Assembly: GCF_015218165.1 (NCBI RefSeq)
Contig: NZ_CP048659.1
Span: 124,001 to 188,000, forward strand
Length of the DNA: 64,000 nucleotides
Direction of reading: 5' to 3'
Source: Acinetobacter piscicola
GTDB lineage: Bacteria > Pseudomonadota > Gammaproteobacteria > Pseudomonadales > Moraxellaceae
In this document: positions 17,655 through 25,986 of the stretch, in pieces
Layout of the letters: each line of letters starts with the position of its first letter
How positions within the stretch are numbered: the stretch's first letter is position 1
Translations under genes and position numbers: made by a program
The notes under the pieces: model-generated
Told to the model about the DNA's origin: nothing
Databases searched by the model: none
Seen by the model: only the letters and a program-made list of their open reading frames with translations

Positions 17655-18275
17655 ATGAATCAGCATTGGGATAATCTTTATTCGCAAACACAGGATCTGT
17701 ATGGCATTTCGCCCAATCATTTTATTCAACAGATAGCAGATCAGGTTCCAATTGTGGGAAAAACTCTTGCTATAGCAGAGGGTGAGGGGAGGAATATCCT
17801 TTATTTGGCTAATAAAGCGAAACAGCAAAATGATTCATTTTCAGCAGAAATATGGGATTACTCAAAAGTTGCTTTGCAACACTTATCTGCAAAAGCCCAA
17901 CAAGCAGGTTTTGACTTCACACTTAGAAATATTGATCTCAATGATGTCGAATGGCCAAGAGAGTGTTATCAAAATGTGATGTGTGTGTATGGGCATTTTG
18001 ACGAAAATACTCAATTCAATGTTCTCACAGGGATACGTCAAGCATTGACAAACAATGGCTGGTTTATTGGAGAGCTTTATTCTAAAGAGCAGATTGATTA
18101 TCAAACCGGTGGTCCGAAAGATATTAACTATTTGTACGATCCAATGTCGTTTCTTTCAGTATTTAAAAATGATCATCTTTATCATTTTTATGTGGGAGAA
18201 CAAGAACGTCATGAAGGCAAGTTACATAACGGAAAATGTCATGTAGTTCAATTTGCAATTCAAGTGAAGAAATAG
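17655..18275 (+). CDS. SAM-dependent methyltransferase (TehB/thiopurine methyltransferase type)
   Basis: About 206 residues. The SAM-binding loop is TLAIAEGEGRNILYLA near residue 40. The ATG at 17655 follows GGGAAA; a TTG four codons earlier is less likely. The family methylates small toxic anions or thiols, such as tellurite, selenite or sulfide. Being 24 nt after the AhpD-like gene, it probably joins the same transcript and may methylate a reactive sulfur or selenium species. Confidence 0.75.
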   Translation: MNQHWDNLYSQTQDLYGISPNHFIQQIADQVPIVGKTLAIAEGEGRNILYLANKAKQQNDSFSAEIWDYSKVALQHLSAKAQQAGFDFTLRNIDLNDVEWPRECYQNVMCVYGHFDENTQFNVLTGIRQALTNNGWFIGELYSKEQIDYQTGGPKDINYLYDPMSFLSVFKNDHLYHFYVGEQERHEGKLHNGKCHVVQFAIQVKK

Positions 18276-18340
18276 GGTCTAAAAAGTTTCAAGCACGAGT
18301 ATGGCTCACATGCTCATTTTATTAAAAAGAGAGGTTTATG

Positions 18341-19084
18341 ATGTCAACACGTTTTAATAATAAAGTGGCTTTAGTTACAGGTGCAGGTTCAGGTATTGGG
18401 CGAAGTACAGCATTGCTTCTTGCTCAACAAGGGGCAAAAGTTGTTGTTTCAGATATTAATCTTGATGCGGCTGAGAAAGTTGCAGCTGAAATTATAGCTG
18501 CTGGCGGTCATGCTGTTGCGAATAAAACAGATACATCTCATCCTGAGGAAATGAAGCAAGCTGTTGAGTTTGCCGTGGAAAGCTTTGGGGCTCTGCATTT
18601 AGCATTTAATAATGCGGGTATTTTAGGTGAAGTCAATCCGATTGCTGAGTTGAGTATTGACGCTTGGCGTAGAGTCATCGATATTAATTTGAATGCTGTT
18701 TTCTATGGGCTGCATTATCAGATTCCAGCACTACTTAAGTCAGGTGGTGGAGCAATTGTTAATACCGCATCAATCTTAGGTTTAGTCGGGACAAAGAATA
18801 TTTCAGGATATGTTGCAGCGAAGCATGGTGTGACTGGTCTGACAAAGACTGCATCATTGGAGTACGCTGATCAAGGTATACGCATAAATTCTGTTCACCC
18901 AGGTTATATCCAAACCCCATTAATTGGAGAATTTGAGGAATCAGAATTAGTGAAACTTCATCCAGTTGGTCGATTGGGTAAACCAGAAGAAGTTGCTCAA
19001 GTAGTGGCTTTTCTATTATCTGATGAAGCTTCATTTGTGACCGGCAGTCAATATACAGTTGATGGTTCTTATACTTCACAATAA
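18341..19084 (+). CDS. Short-chain dehydrogenase/reductase
   Basis: About 247 residues, classical SDR: NAD(P) loop TGAGSGIG, NNAG, active-site Ser in NTASILG and YVAAK. The second of two adjacent ATGs gives the better spacing to AGAGG. No substrate can be named. It is followed by a strong bidirectional terminator, which ends the sulfur block. Confidence 0.85.
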   Translation: MSTRFNNKVALVTGAGSGIGRSTALLLAQQGAKVVVSDINLDAAEKVAAEIIAAGGHAVANKTDTSHPEEMKQAVEFAVESFGALHLAFNNAGILGEVNPIAELSIDAWRRVIDINLNAVFYGLHYQIPALLKSGGGAIVNTASILGLVGTKNISGYVAAKHGVTGLTKTASLEYADQGIRINSVHPGYIQTPLIGEFEESELVKLHPVGRLGKPEEVAQVVAFLLSDEASFVTGSQYTVDGSYTSQ

Positions 19085-19090
19085 TAAATG

Positions 19091-19128
19091 AAATAAGAAA
19101 ACCCTGCAGATGCAGGGTTTTCTTATTT
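19091..19128. terminator. Strong bidirectional terminator after the SDR
   Basis: An 18-bp perfect stem (19091-19108 with 19111-19128) containing GAAAACCCTGCA, flanked by T-rich sequence on both strands. It serves the SDR on the plus strand and the NifX-like gene on the minus strand. Confidence 0.88.
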
Positions 19129-19437
19129 TGTTCATGATAAATTACAGCTTCTATCAAGACTTTTATTTGGTTGAAATTAAACTGCAGATAAATTGTTCTG
19201 GTTCAATTTCTGCTGTTACCATGACATGAACACCAATATTTCTGAGTTTTTCTCGTAATCGATCGCCCATTCCCGTAGTTACGAATATATCCATAGGCAG
19301 CAGTTTTTCGAGTACTTCACCAGACTGGGAAAAGGATTGCTCCTTTCCAACTTCGATAAGTTGTTTGTCAGTCACTTCTCCATCTTTTAATTCATATTTC
19401 CAAAATTTCCGACATTTTCCCGCATGGGGCTTAATAT

Positions 19438-19532
19438 GATGCTGATGCTGATGCTGATGCTGATGCTGATGCTGATGCTGATGCTGATGCTGATGCTGAT
19501 GCTGATGCTGATGCTGATGCTGATGCTGATGC
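19438..19532. repeat. Hexanucleotide tandem repeat (GCTGAT)n, coding for His-Gln
   Basis: Fifteen perfect GCTGAT units at 19441-19530 plus partial units. The array continues beyond the IS66 insertion at 22403-22420. On the minus strand it reads CATCAG, His-Gln. A 6-bp period changes protein length but not frame. Confidence 0.97.
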
Positions 19533-19563
19533 GTAAGCGTCCGCTGAACCCCATACCTATTTT

Positions 19564-20813
19564 TTAATTCGGTTCAGGTTTCCAGCGGTGTGGCAGTAAT
19601 TCTTCTATTTGGGTCGCTTTATGTGTCGGCAGCCTTTTCAACACATCACTGAGATAGGCATACGGATCCAGCCCATTCAGTTTTGCTGACTGGATTAAAG
19701 TCATGATATTTGCCGCTCGCTGACCACTACGCAGTGACCCAGCAAACAGCCAGTTCTTGCGTCCCAAGGCCGCATCTGGTTTTCCACCCAGTTATTGTCA
19801 ATTGGCAAATTGCCATCATCCAGATAGCGGCTTAAGGCTGGCCAACGCTTCAGAGTGTAATTAATGGCCTTGGCGGTGGCAGAACTCGATGGCACCGTCA
19901 GATGATGTTGGTTGAGCCATTCATATAATTGTTGCATCACCGGTTGACTATGCTGTTGCTGGTATTCGCGGCGGTGTTCCGCTGTACTATCGGTCTTTTT
20001 TCTGAGTTCTGCTTCTATAGCATAGAGTTTTTGAATCAGCACTAAGGCCTGTTCAGCGACCTGACTTTTCCCTGTCACATGTAGTTCATGGAATTTACGA
20101 CGTGCATGTGCCATGCAGCCCACCTCAATGACCTGGCCTGATCTAAAGCGTGCTTTATAACCACTGTAATCATCACAGACCAAATGACCCTGCCAGCCTT
20201 TCAGGAAGTCTTCAGCATGCTGACCTGAACGACTATCTTGAAACTCATAGATGACTGCCTGAACTGGATTGTACTGTGTGGTGGCATAGGCCCAGACATA
20301 ACCTTTCTTTGTTTTTTTCTCATCATCACCAAGCTGCATGATGATGACCGGTGTTTCATCTGCATGCATCACCTGCTGTTGCAGCACCAACTGTTTTAAG
20401 GCATTAGCCAGAGGTTCAAGTTCCACACCACAGCGACCAACCCAGTCAGATAATGTGGATCTGGACAGATCAACACCTGCGCGTAGAAAGATCAGGCGCT
20501 GGCGATAAAGAGGTAAATGATCGGCATACTTGGAGACCAACACATGGCTAAGCAGTTCAGGACTAGCAATGCCTTTATCAATCACATAGGCTGGCATCGC
20601 TTGCTGAGTCAGAGTGTCACACTGATCACAGACCCATTTACCACGCACATGCTGTTCCTTATAGAACTGTGCCGGTCTGAAATTCAGTTTTTCACTGATA
20701 TCTTCGCCGATACGACGTAACTGGCAGCCACAACTGCATTGCGTTGATGCAGGTTCATGCTCGATACGGAGGGTTAGCAGTGGAATTTTCCCTGTTCCAG
20801 CCGCCGGGCACAC
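19564..20813 (-). pseudogene. IS66 TnpC transposase, 5'-truncated and frameshifted
   Basis: The IS66 DDE transposase from its zinc-ribbon segment (CSCGCQLRRIGEDISEKL) through HADETP, CDDYSGYK and NNWVENQ is in one frame. The C-terminal tail, ending RWKPEPN, is in another. The shift lies near 19770, where RPWALGRKNWLFAG of intact relatives reads RPWDARTGC; it looks like a short deletion between TGGG tracts. The first 100 or so residues are absent, and the gene is joined to a truncated tnpB. Not functional as it stands. Confidence 0.85.
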
Positions 20814-20998
20814 AGCCAGATGCCCAGTCCATCATGTACCAGCACTTTCATGCGATGGCCACGTTTATTACAGAACAGGTAAGCACAATGCGGTTTGATG
20901 TAGCCAAAGGCTCTCACCACCTGAGCCATGGCAGTATCCATTCCTGCACGCATGTCCATGGGCTGAGTAGACAACCAGATTTCATCAATGCGGATCAT
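20774..20998 (-). pseudogene. IS66 TnpB, 3'-truncated copy
   Basis: MIRIDEIWLSTQPMDMRAG through LEQGKFH matches the intact TnpB at 21561-21896 residue for residue. It then stops after one further residue, where the sequence changes to tnpC. The end of tnpB and start of tnpC have been deleted together. Confidence 0.85.
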
Positions 20999-21378
20999 GT
21001 TGCAAGTGCCTTGAGTAATTCTGCTAAAGCAGATATTTCTGATACTTGCCATTTCAAGCCAATTTCTGCTTTTGAGTTGGGTAAAGTAATTTGAACTTTT
21101 AACATGTCAGTAGGAGTAGGATCTAATGGTGCAGAGCAAGATAAGGCAATAAATGCAGGTTTATTCGGTAGTGGTGAGCGATCACTCCCTGGCTTAGCAT
21201 CAATTAAGCGAATCCATTTGGATACAAGATTTGTATTCAATCCATGTTGCAAAGCGACTGAAGCAATTGAAACGTCCGGTGCTTTACAAGCCTGAACGAT
21301 CTGCTGTTTAAATTCAGGACTGTATGTTCTTCGTTTTTTCGCAAGAGATGCGATGGATGTCTGATTATTTGTAGTCAT
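20995..21378 (-). CDS. IS66-family TnpA-type protein of the inner element
   Basis: 127 residues with an N-terminal helix-turn-helix (RRTYSPEFKQQIVQACKAPD ...). Its sequence is clearly different from the outer copy at 21893-22321, so the two elements are distinct IS66 types. The end overlaps the truncated tnpB start by 4 nt, normal for IS66. The accessory protein is needed for transposition, but its exact role is unknown. Confidence 0.82.
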   Translation of the reverse strand: MTTNNQTSIASLAKKRRTYSPEFKQQIVQACKAPDVSIASVALQHGLNTNLVSKWIRLIDAKPGSDRSPLPNKPAFIALSCSAPLDPTPTDMLKVQITLPNSKAEIGLKWQVSEISALAELLKALAT

Positions 21379-21445
21379 AAATTTAAGTCCCCACTTGTTT
21401 CTAAGTGGGGACTAAATTAAGGCTTATAGGATGAATTCATAAGGT

Positions 21446-21464
21446 GTGTTCAGCGGACGCTTAC
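21446..21464. repeat. Right inverted repeat of the inner IS66
   Basis: The minus strand reads GTAAGCGTCCGCTGAACAC from 21464, the IS66 terminal sequence. To its right the outer tnpC start codons resume (MNTLPDL on the minus strand). Confidence 0.8.
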
Positions 21465-21560
21465 TTAAATCAGGCAGCGTATTCATGACCGCAGTATGCC
21501 TGAGGTCATGACGCAGAGGAAATAGGACGTTCGGAGGATGGCAGAATAGACGAGCTTGGT

Positions 21561-21896
21561 TTAGAGCATAGTGACCACTTGCTGTCGTCCAATGCGCTGC
21601 CAGGGTAAACCCTGAATCAGTGCCTGTAACTGTTCCGGGCTGAGAGCTACGGTTTCACCCTGGTGAATCTGAGCCCAGTGAAATTTACCCTGTTCCAACC
21701 GCCGGGCACACAGCCAGATACCCAGCCCATCATGCACCAGTACTTTCATGCGATGGCCACGTTTATTACAGAACAGGTAGGCGCAATGCGGTTTGATGTA
21801 GCCAAAGGCTCTCACCACCTGAGCCATGGCAGTATCCATCCCCGCACGCATATCCATCGGCTGGGTAGAAAGCCAGATTTCATCGATGCGGATCAT
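21561..21896 (-). CDS. IS66 TnpB (outer element)
   Basis: 111 residues, full-length IS66 TnpB: MIRIDEIWLSTQPMDMR, DLGIWLCARRLEQG-type core and the ending QVVTML. It overlaps the tnpA end by 4 nt. It is followed by the first codons of tnpC, about 80 nt later, which the inner element interrupts. Confidence 0.88.
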   Translation of the reverse strand: MIRIDEIWLSTQPMDMRAGMDTAMAQVVRAFGYIKPHCAYLFCNKRGHRMKVLVHDGLGIWLCARRLEQGKFHWAQIHQGETVALSPEQLQALIQGLPWQRIGRQQVVTML

Positions 21897-22321
21897 TGAG
21901 TCAAACCCTGGATCAGCAACAGTAATTCAGTTACTGACTCCACAGGCCAGTCGATCTCGATCATCTGATCCCTTGCGGAACCTTGTTCCTCACGTAGTGG
22001 AATCCTGATATGAGCGACTGCTTTATTCTCTGGCATAGGTGGCGGAGGTGCTTCTTGTTTGACTGGAGTCGAAGATAGCACAATGGGAAGAAAGTCGACC
22101 TGTATACTGGATGGGGTTGTTAATGCAGGGGGCATTGATCTGAACTGACGAATCCATTTATGCAAAAGATTGGCATTGATCTGATGTTGCATTGCTACCT
22201 TAGCCACCGATGTGTCTGGCTGCTGGCATTGCTGAATAAGTTGATGTTTAAATTCATCCGTGAAGGTTCCACGGGGCTTTTTTAGCGTTGGTGCGCTGTC
22301 TATAACTGTCTTTAAATCCAT
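21893..22321 (-). CDS. IS66-family TnpA-type protein of the outer element
   Basis: 142 residues, N-terminal helix-turn-helix (TFTDEFKHQLIQQCQQPD) and a C-terminal region ending TELLLLIQGLTQ. First gene of the outer IS66, starting about 80 nt inside the right end. It looks intact, though the element lacks a working tnpC. Confidence 0.85.
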   Translation of the reverse strand: MDLKTVIDSAPTLKKPRGTFTDEFKHQLIQQCQQPDTSVAKVAMQHQINANLLHKWIRQFRSMPPALTTPSSIQVDFLPIVLSSTPVKQEAPPPPMPENKAVAHIRIPLREEQGSARDQMIEIDWPVESVTELLLLIQGLTQ

Positions 22322-22531
22322 AAATAAGTGTCCACTTAAATTTAAGTGGACACTATCGCGGTATTAATGAGTTAGAAAAAGTGGGGTTCAGCGGACGTTT
22401 ACGCTGATGCTGATGCTGAGATGTGATTACAATAAACATGAAAATTTCTCCAAACTGATACGGTTACCTTTTTACAGGTTCGTACCAGTTCTTAACGATT
22501 TATAAATTACTCAAAATATAGCTCAGGCTTT

Positions 22532-22789
22532 TTAGGAAAGATTGTCCAATACAAACTGAGGAGATTTTAGAAATAATTTGAGCAAGGCTTGTGCTGCACT
22601 TGAAGGATGGCGAACTCCGCGTTCCCAACTTTCTAGTGTTTTTGGAGATATGCCAAGTTTTGAGGCTAGCTGTTGTTGAGAAATATTCATTTTTTTACGC
22701 ACTCTTATAATTTCCTGAGCTAATGTTAAATTGACGATATATGGGAAATCATGATTAAAATTTATATGGTGTTGTTGAAGTAGATGCAT
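22532..22789 (-). CDS. XRE-family helix-turn-helix regulator
   Basis: 85 residues. The HTH is RKKMNISQQQLASKLGISPKTLESWERG, similar to antitoxin-type or NadS-type XRE proteins. GAGGATATT precedes the ATG. It follows the 35-residue Cio subunit by 23 nt and may be co-transcribed with cioAB. No toxin gene lies beside it. Its targets are unknown; self-control of the oxidase operon is one possibility. Confidence 0.75.
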   Translation of the reverse strand: MHLLQQHHINFNHDFPYIVNLTLAQEIIRVRKKMNISQQQLASKLGISPKTLESWERGVRHPSSAAQALLKLFLKSPQFVLDNLS

Positions 22790-22812
22790 AATATCCTCTT
22801 CTTTCTAATTAC

Positions 22813-22920
22813 CTAATAAGCAAGTTGAAGTAAGAATCTAAAGCTCATAGCAATGACCAATAAACTTAAGAAACCGACTAGCCATAACAATATGAACCAT
22901 TGAAATTTAGATAATTTCAT
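22813..22920 (-). CDS. 35-residue membrane subunit of the bd-type oxidase (CydX/DUF2474-like)
   Basis: ATG at 22920, stop at 22813. The sequence starts MKLSKFQWFILLWLVGF and is one hydrophobic helix with a basic N-terminus. It begins 12 nt after cioB with AAGGA 8 nt before the start. Tiny one-helix subunits encoded right after cydB/cioB stabilise bd oxidases, and position and shape both fit. The name is by analogy; no residue motif is decisive. Confidence 0.75.
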   Translation of the reverse strand: MKLSKFQWFILLWLVGFLSLLVIAMSFRFLLQLAY

Positions 22921-22931
22921 TAGGAATTCCT

Positions 22932-23936
22932 TTAATGATAACCTTCATCCCCAATACGAACTTTATCTCTGAATACCCAGTATGATATGGCGGTATAGAC
23001 AAGTATGATTGGAATCAAGATCAGTGCTCCAATCAGTGCGAATAGTTGGCTATTGGTAGGTGCAGCAGCATCCCAAATGGTAATTGAGGGCGGGATAATG
23101 TAAGGAAAAATACTGATACAAAATCCTGAGTACGCCAGAAATACGAGTCCTAAGGTATATAAAAAGGGCATAGCCTCATTTTGCTTAATACATGAGCGTA
23201 CTGCTAAAACGGTACAAACTAGAACAAGCAAAGGTACTGGGCTAAAATAAATCAATTGATTGGGGGCAAACCAGCGCTCAGCAATTTGTGGATGTGCGAT
23301 AGGCGTATAGATGCTGACAGCAATGAAAATAACCAATAAGCCAATCAAAAGCTTGGGCATTAATTTATACATATGCTTTTGTAGTATGTCATCAGTCTTC
23401 ATGATGAGCCAACCACATCCCAATGCTGCATAAACGACTACAACCCCCAAACCTGTAAATAATGAAAAAGGTGTTAACCAGTCAAAGCCACCACCAGCGT
23501 AACGATTATCAACAATATCAATACCCTGAATATAAGCTCCTAAGATTACACCTTGTAAGAAACTGGCAATAATAGAGCCCCAAATAAATGCATTATCCCA
23601 AATGTACTTTGTTCGTGTAGCTTTGAAACGAAACTCAAAAGCCACGCCTCTAAAAATCAAAGCTATTACCATCAAGATGATAGGTAAATATAAGGCTGAC
23701 AGAACCGCTGAATAGACAATAGGGAAAGCCGCAAAAAGACCAGCACCACCTAAAACCATCCATGTTTCATTACCATCCCAAACAGGGGCAACGGTGTTCA
23801 TCATGACATCACGTTCTTGCTGATTTTTAATAAAGGGGAATAAAATCCCGATCCCTAAATCAAAGCCATCAAGTACCACGTAAATAAAAACACCAACTGC
23901 AATAATGACAATCCAGATTAACGATAAATCAATCAT
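22932..23936 (-). CDS. cioB: Cytochrome bd-type ubiquinol oxidase subunit II (CioB)
   Basis: 334 residues, about nine membrane helices. The family signature is YVVLDGFDLGIGILFPF and the conserved WDGNETWMVLGG. Subunit II scaffolds the haem subunit and helps bind quinone. Overlaps the cioA end by 4 nt. The short Q-loop of its partner suggests the cyanide-insensitive class. Confidence 0.93.
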   Translation of the reverse strand: MIDLSLIWIVIIAVGVFIYVVLDGFDLGIGILFPFIKNQQERDVMMNTVAPVWDGNETWMVLGGAGLFAAFPIVYSAVLSALYLPIILMVIALIFRGVAFEFRFKATRTKYIWDNAFIWGSIIASFLQGVILGAYIQGIDIVDNRYAGGGFDWLTPFSLFTGLGVVVVYAALGCGWLIMKTDDILQKHMYKLMPKLLIGLLVIFIAVSIYTPIAHPQIAERWFAPNQLIYFSPVPLLVLVCTVLAVRSCIKQNEAMPFLYTLGLVFLAYSGFCISIFPYIIPPSITIWDAAAPTNSQLFALIGALILIPIILVYTAISYWVFRDKVRIGDEGYH

Positions 23937-25366
23937 AAAGATGCTCCTTGATCCTGATCATCAATTTTTTCATCAATGGCACTCAGAGGTCGCATTGGTG
24001 TTTTGAAATGGCCAACACCTCCAATTTCTTCAGGTGCGTTATGTAAAAACTCAGGTCCTTTATGCATGAGTTTGAGCATGTAATAAATGCCAACACCAAA
24101 GACAATGAAATACACGATCACAAAAATAATGAGGGTTAATCCCACCTGTTCTGCTGAGACTGGAGAAAGGGCATCTTTTGTCCTCATAACGCCATAGATA
24201 ATCCATGGCTGACGTCCTACTTCTGTGGTGAACCAACCTGCGAGTAACGCGATGAAGCCTGAAGGACCCATTAGGATTGCAAAGCGATGAAACCACTTAC
24301 TCTCATAGAGGCTGCCTGTTTTTCTGAGCCATAGGGCCGTGACTGCAAGGAAGAGCATAAGCATGCCAAGCCCAACCATAATACGGAAACTCCAAAATAC
24401 GATTGTTGAATTTGGACGATCTTCAGGTGCAAAATCTTTTAATCCTTTCACCGTCCCATTCATGGAATGGGTCAAAATTAGGCTTCCTAAATGTGGAATT
24501 GCAATCGCATATTTCGTGCGTTCTTCTTGCATATCAGGAATACCAAATAAATATAAGGGCATCCCATGATCATGGTTCGTTTCCCAATGGCCTTCCATAG
24601 CAGCAAGTTTAGCTGGTTGATGTTTTAGGGTATTTAAACCATGGGCATCACCAATAAAAACTTGGAGGGGGGCTAAAATAAGGATTAACCAAAGCGCCAT
24701 TGAAAATGATGTTTTGACTAATGCATCTCTACGGCCTTTGAGCAAGTGCCACGCAGCAGTAGCAGCAACAAGAAGAGCAGCTACTAAAAAGGCTGCAAGT
24801 GCCATATGGAATAAGCGATAGATAAAGGATGGGTTAAAAACAATAGCAAACCAATCTTGAGGTACAACAACCCCATTTTCAATCGTGAAGCCTTGTGGTG
24901 TCTGCATCCAACTGTTTGAAGACAAAATCCAGAACATTGAAATACATGTACCGATGGCGACCATCAGTGTGGCAAAAAAGTGTGCTTTTTTACCGACACG
25001 CCCCCATCCAAAAAGCATAATGCCTAAAAATCCTGCTTCTAAGAAGAAAGCACTTAGAACTTCGTAGCTCAGTAACGGGCCTGTAACGCCTCCTGCAAAT
25101 CGAGAAAATTCACTCCAGTTTGTACCAAACTGATAACTCATCACGACACCAGAAACGACACCCATACCGAATGATAATGCAAATACTTTCACCCAGAATT
25201 TGAATAAATCATGATAAATAGAGTCGTTTGTTCTAAGCCATCGCCATTCTAAAACTGCAAGAAAGCTTGCAAGCCCAATAGAAATCGCAGGGAAAATAAT
25301 ATGAAATGACACCGTGAATGCAAACTGAATACGTGCTAACTCAAGTGCCGTAAAACCTAAGGTCAT
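23933..25366 (-). CDS. cioA: Cytochrome bd-type ubiquinol oxidase subunit I (CioA)
   Basis: 477 residues from MTLGFTALELARIQ; this ATG has GGAGAG 7 nt upstream, while the eight-codon extension does not. Haem ligands are visible: His in FAFTVSFHIIFPA and the GRQPW motif (TTEVGRQPWIIYG). The Q-loop is short, as in cyanide-insensitive CioA rather than E. coli CydA. It uses ubiquinol to reduce oxygen without proton pumping and resists sulfide and cyanide, which would suit the sulfur block 5 kb away. Confidence 0.92.
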   Translation of the reverse strand: MTLGFTALELARIQFAFTVSFHIIFPAISIGLASFLAVLEWRWLRTNDSIYHDLFKFWVKVFALSFGMGVVSGVVMSYQFGTNWSEFSRFAGGVTGPLLSYEVLSAFFLEAGFLGIMLFGWGRVGKKAHFFATLMVAIGTCISMFWILSSNSWMQTPQGFTIENGVVVPQDWFAIVFNPSFIYRLFHMALAAFLVAALLVAATAAWHLLKGRRDALVKTSFSMALWLILILAPLQVFIGDAHGLNTLKHQPAKLAAMEGHWETNHDHGMPLYLFGIPDMQEERTKYAIAIPHLGSLILTHSMNGTVKGLKDFAPEDRPNSTIVFWSFRIMVGLGMLMLFLAVTALWLRKTGSLYESKWFHRFAILMGPSGFIALLAGWFTTEVGRQPWIIYGVMRTKDALSPVSAEQVGLTLIIFVIVYFIVFGVGIYYMLKLMHKGPEFLHNAPEEIGGVGHFKTPMRPLSAIDEKIDDQDQGASL

Positions 25367-25518
25367 AGCAACTCTCCACATCCGAAGCATGCTCTAGATT
25401 GCATATGCTCTGATATGAGTGTGCCTACACAGATACGTGCATTTTTTAAAAGTAATAACATAGCGATTAGTCTCTTCAACTAATTAAATTTCAAAACAAT
25501 AAGGAATTGCCAATAAAT

Positions 25519-25986
25519 TTAGACAGCAAAAGAGAGAGGAGGTGCTCGACCTTGAGGGATCAGAAATAATTGCTTTAAAAGAAAGAAGATATGAAAGAAA
25601 GCTTCTTTAAAAGCTAATAACCGAACTTGAATTCTCACGACTACTTCTTTAACACCCATGTCTGGTAGTGGAACGACATGTGCGTAAACAACACAGTACT
25701 GACATTGATGATTTGCATCGTGATGATGGCTAGATGAAGTTTTTTGTTCAAGATTTGCATGATTAAGCTTTTCAGTATCATGATTAGCTAAATCCAGCTC
25801 TTGATGAGAGTGATTATGCGTAGAATGATCTGAGCTATGCTTATGGTAAGAAGTATCTAATTGAAGTGCATAGACAATAGTTTCACAGACAGGAGAAATT
25901 TGATATTTCTCTGGAAGCAAAGGCTGTATAAAAACAGCAATCTGTAACAAGATTGCTGAGAATGCGAGCAATCTTCCTAAAACCAT
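25519..25986 (-). CDS. DUF2946-like histidine-rich envelope protein
   Basis: About 155 residues: an N-terminal membrane segment, a histidine-rich middle (HKHSSDHSTHNHSHQ and SSHHHDANHQ), then CQYC and a C-terminal hydrophobic part. The CxxC after a His-rich stretch resembles DUF2946 proteins, often found beside copper or other metal resistance genes. Divergent from the RND operon across a gap with a 32-bp inverted repeat, so probably metal-responsive. The metal is unknown. Confidence 0.65.
   Translation of the reverse strand: MVLGRLLAFSAILLQIAVFIQPLLPEKYQISPVCETIVYALQLDTSYHKHSSDHSTHNHSHQELDLANHDTEKLNHANLEQKTSSSHHHDANHQCQYCVVYAHVVPLPDMGVKEVVVRIQVRLLAFKEAFFHIFFLLKQLFLIPQGRAPPLSFAV

Larger units (their letters stand above)
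19533..22402. mobile_element. Nested IS66-family elements inserted in the repeat
   Basis: Left end GTAAGCGTCCGCTGAACCCC (19533-19552); right end, minus strand, GTAAACGTCCGCTGAACCCC (22383-22402). The flanks are the 8-bp duplication GCTGATGC (19525-19532 and 22403-22410); removing one copy keeps the repeat in phase. Inside, a second IS66 right end ends at 21464 and interrupts the outer tnpC just after MNTLPDL. Two different tnpA genes and two tnpB copies confirm nesting. The inner left end is missing, and the left end at 19533 matches the inner right end better than the outer one, so a deletion or recombination has joined the two. Confidence 0.85.
19163..22439 (-). pseudogene. NifX/COG1433-like gene with a His-Gln repeat, split by IS66
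   Basis: The intact gene starts at the ATG at 22439 (GGAGAAATTTTC upstream) and reads MFIVITSQHQHQ. After the IS66 insertion it continues as a long HQ run, then HHIKPHAGKCRKFWKYEL and the dinitrogenase-cofactor domain ending at 19163. Family members read ITSQNxxTITGHAGKCRKFW, so the HQ run replaces a short loop. Removing the IS and one 8-bp duplication keeps frame and gives Q(HQ)16, about 132 residues in all. COG1433 proteins bind metal-sulfur clusters or metal; the HQ run could bind metal. It lies downstream of the cio operon on the same strand. Function unknown; currently disrupted. Confidence 0.85.

Noticed and set aside
19438..19532. Regular repeats as a CRISPR array
   Set aside because: Six-base units without spacers, coding for His-Gln; a simple tandem repeat.
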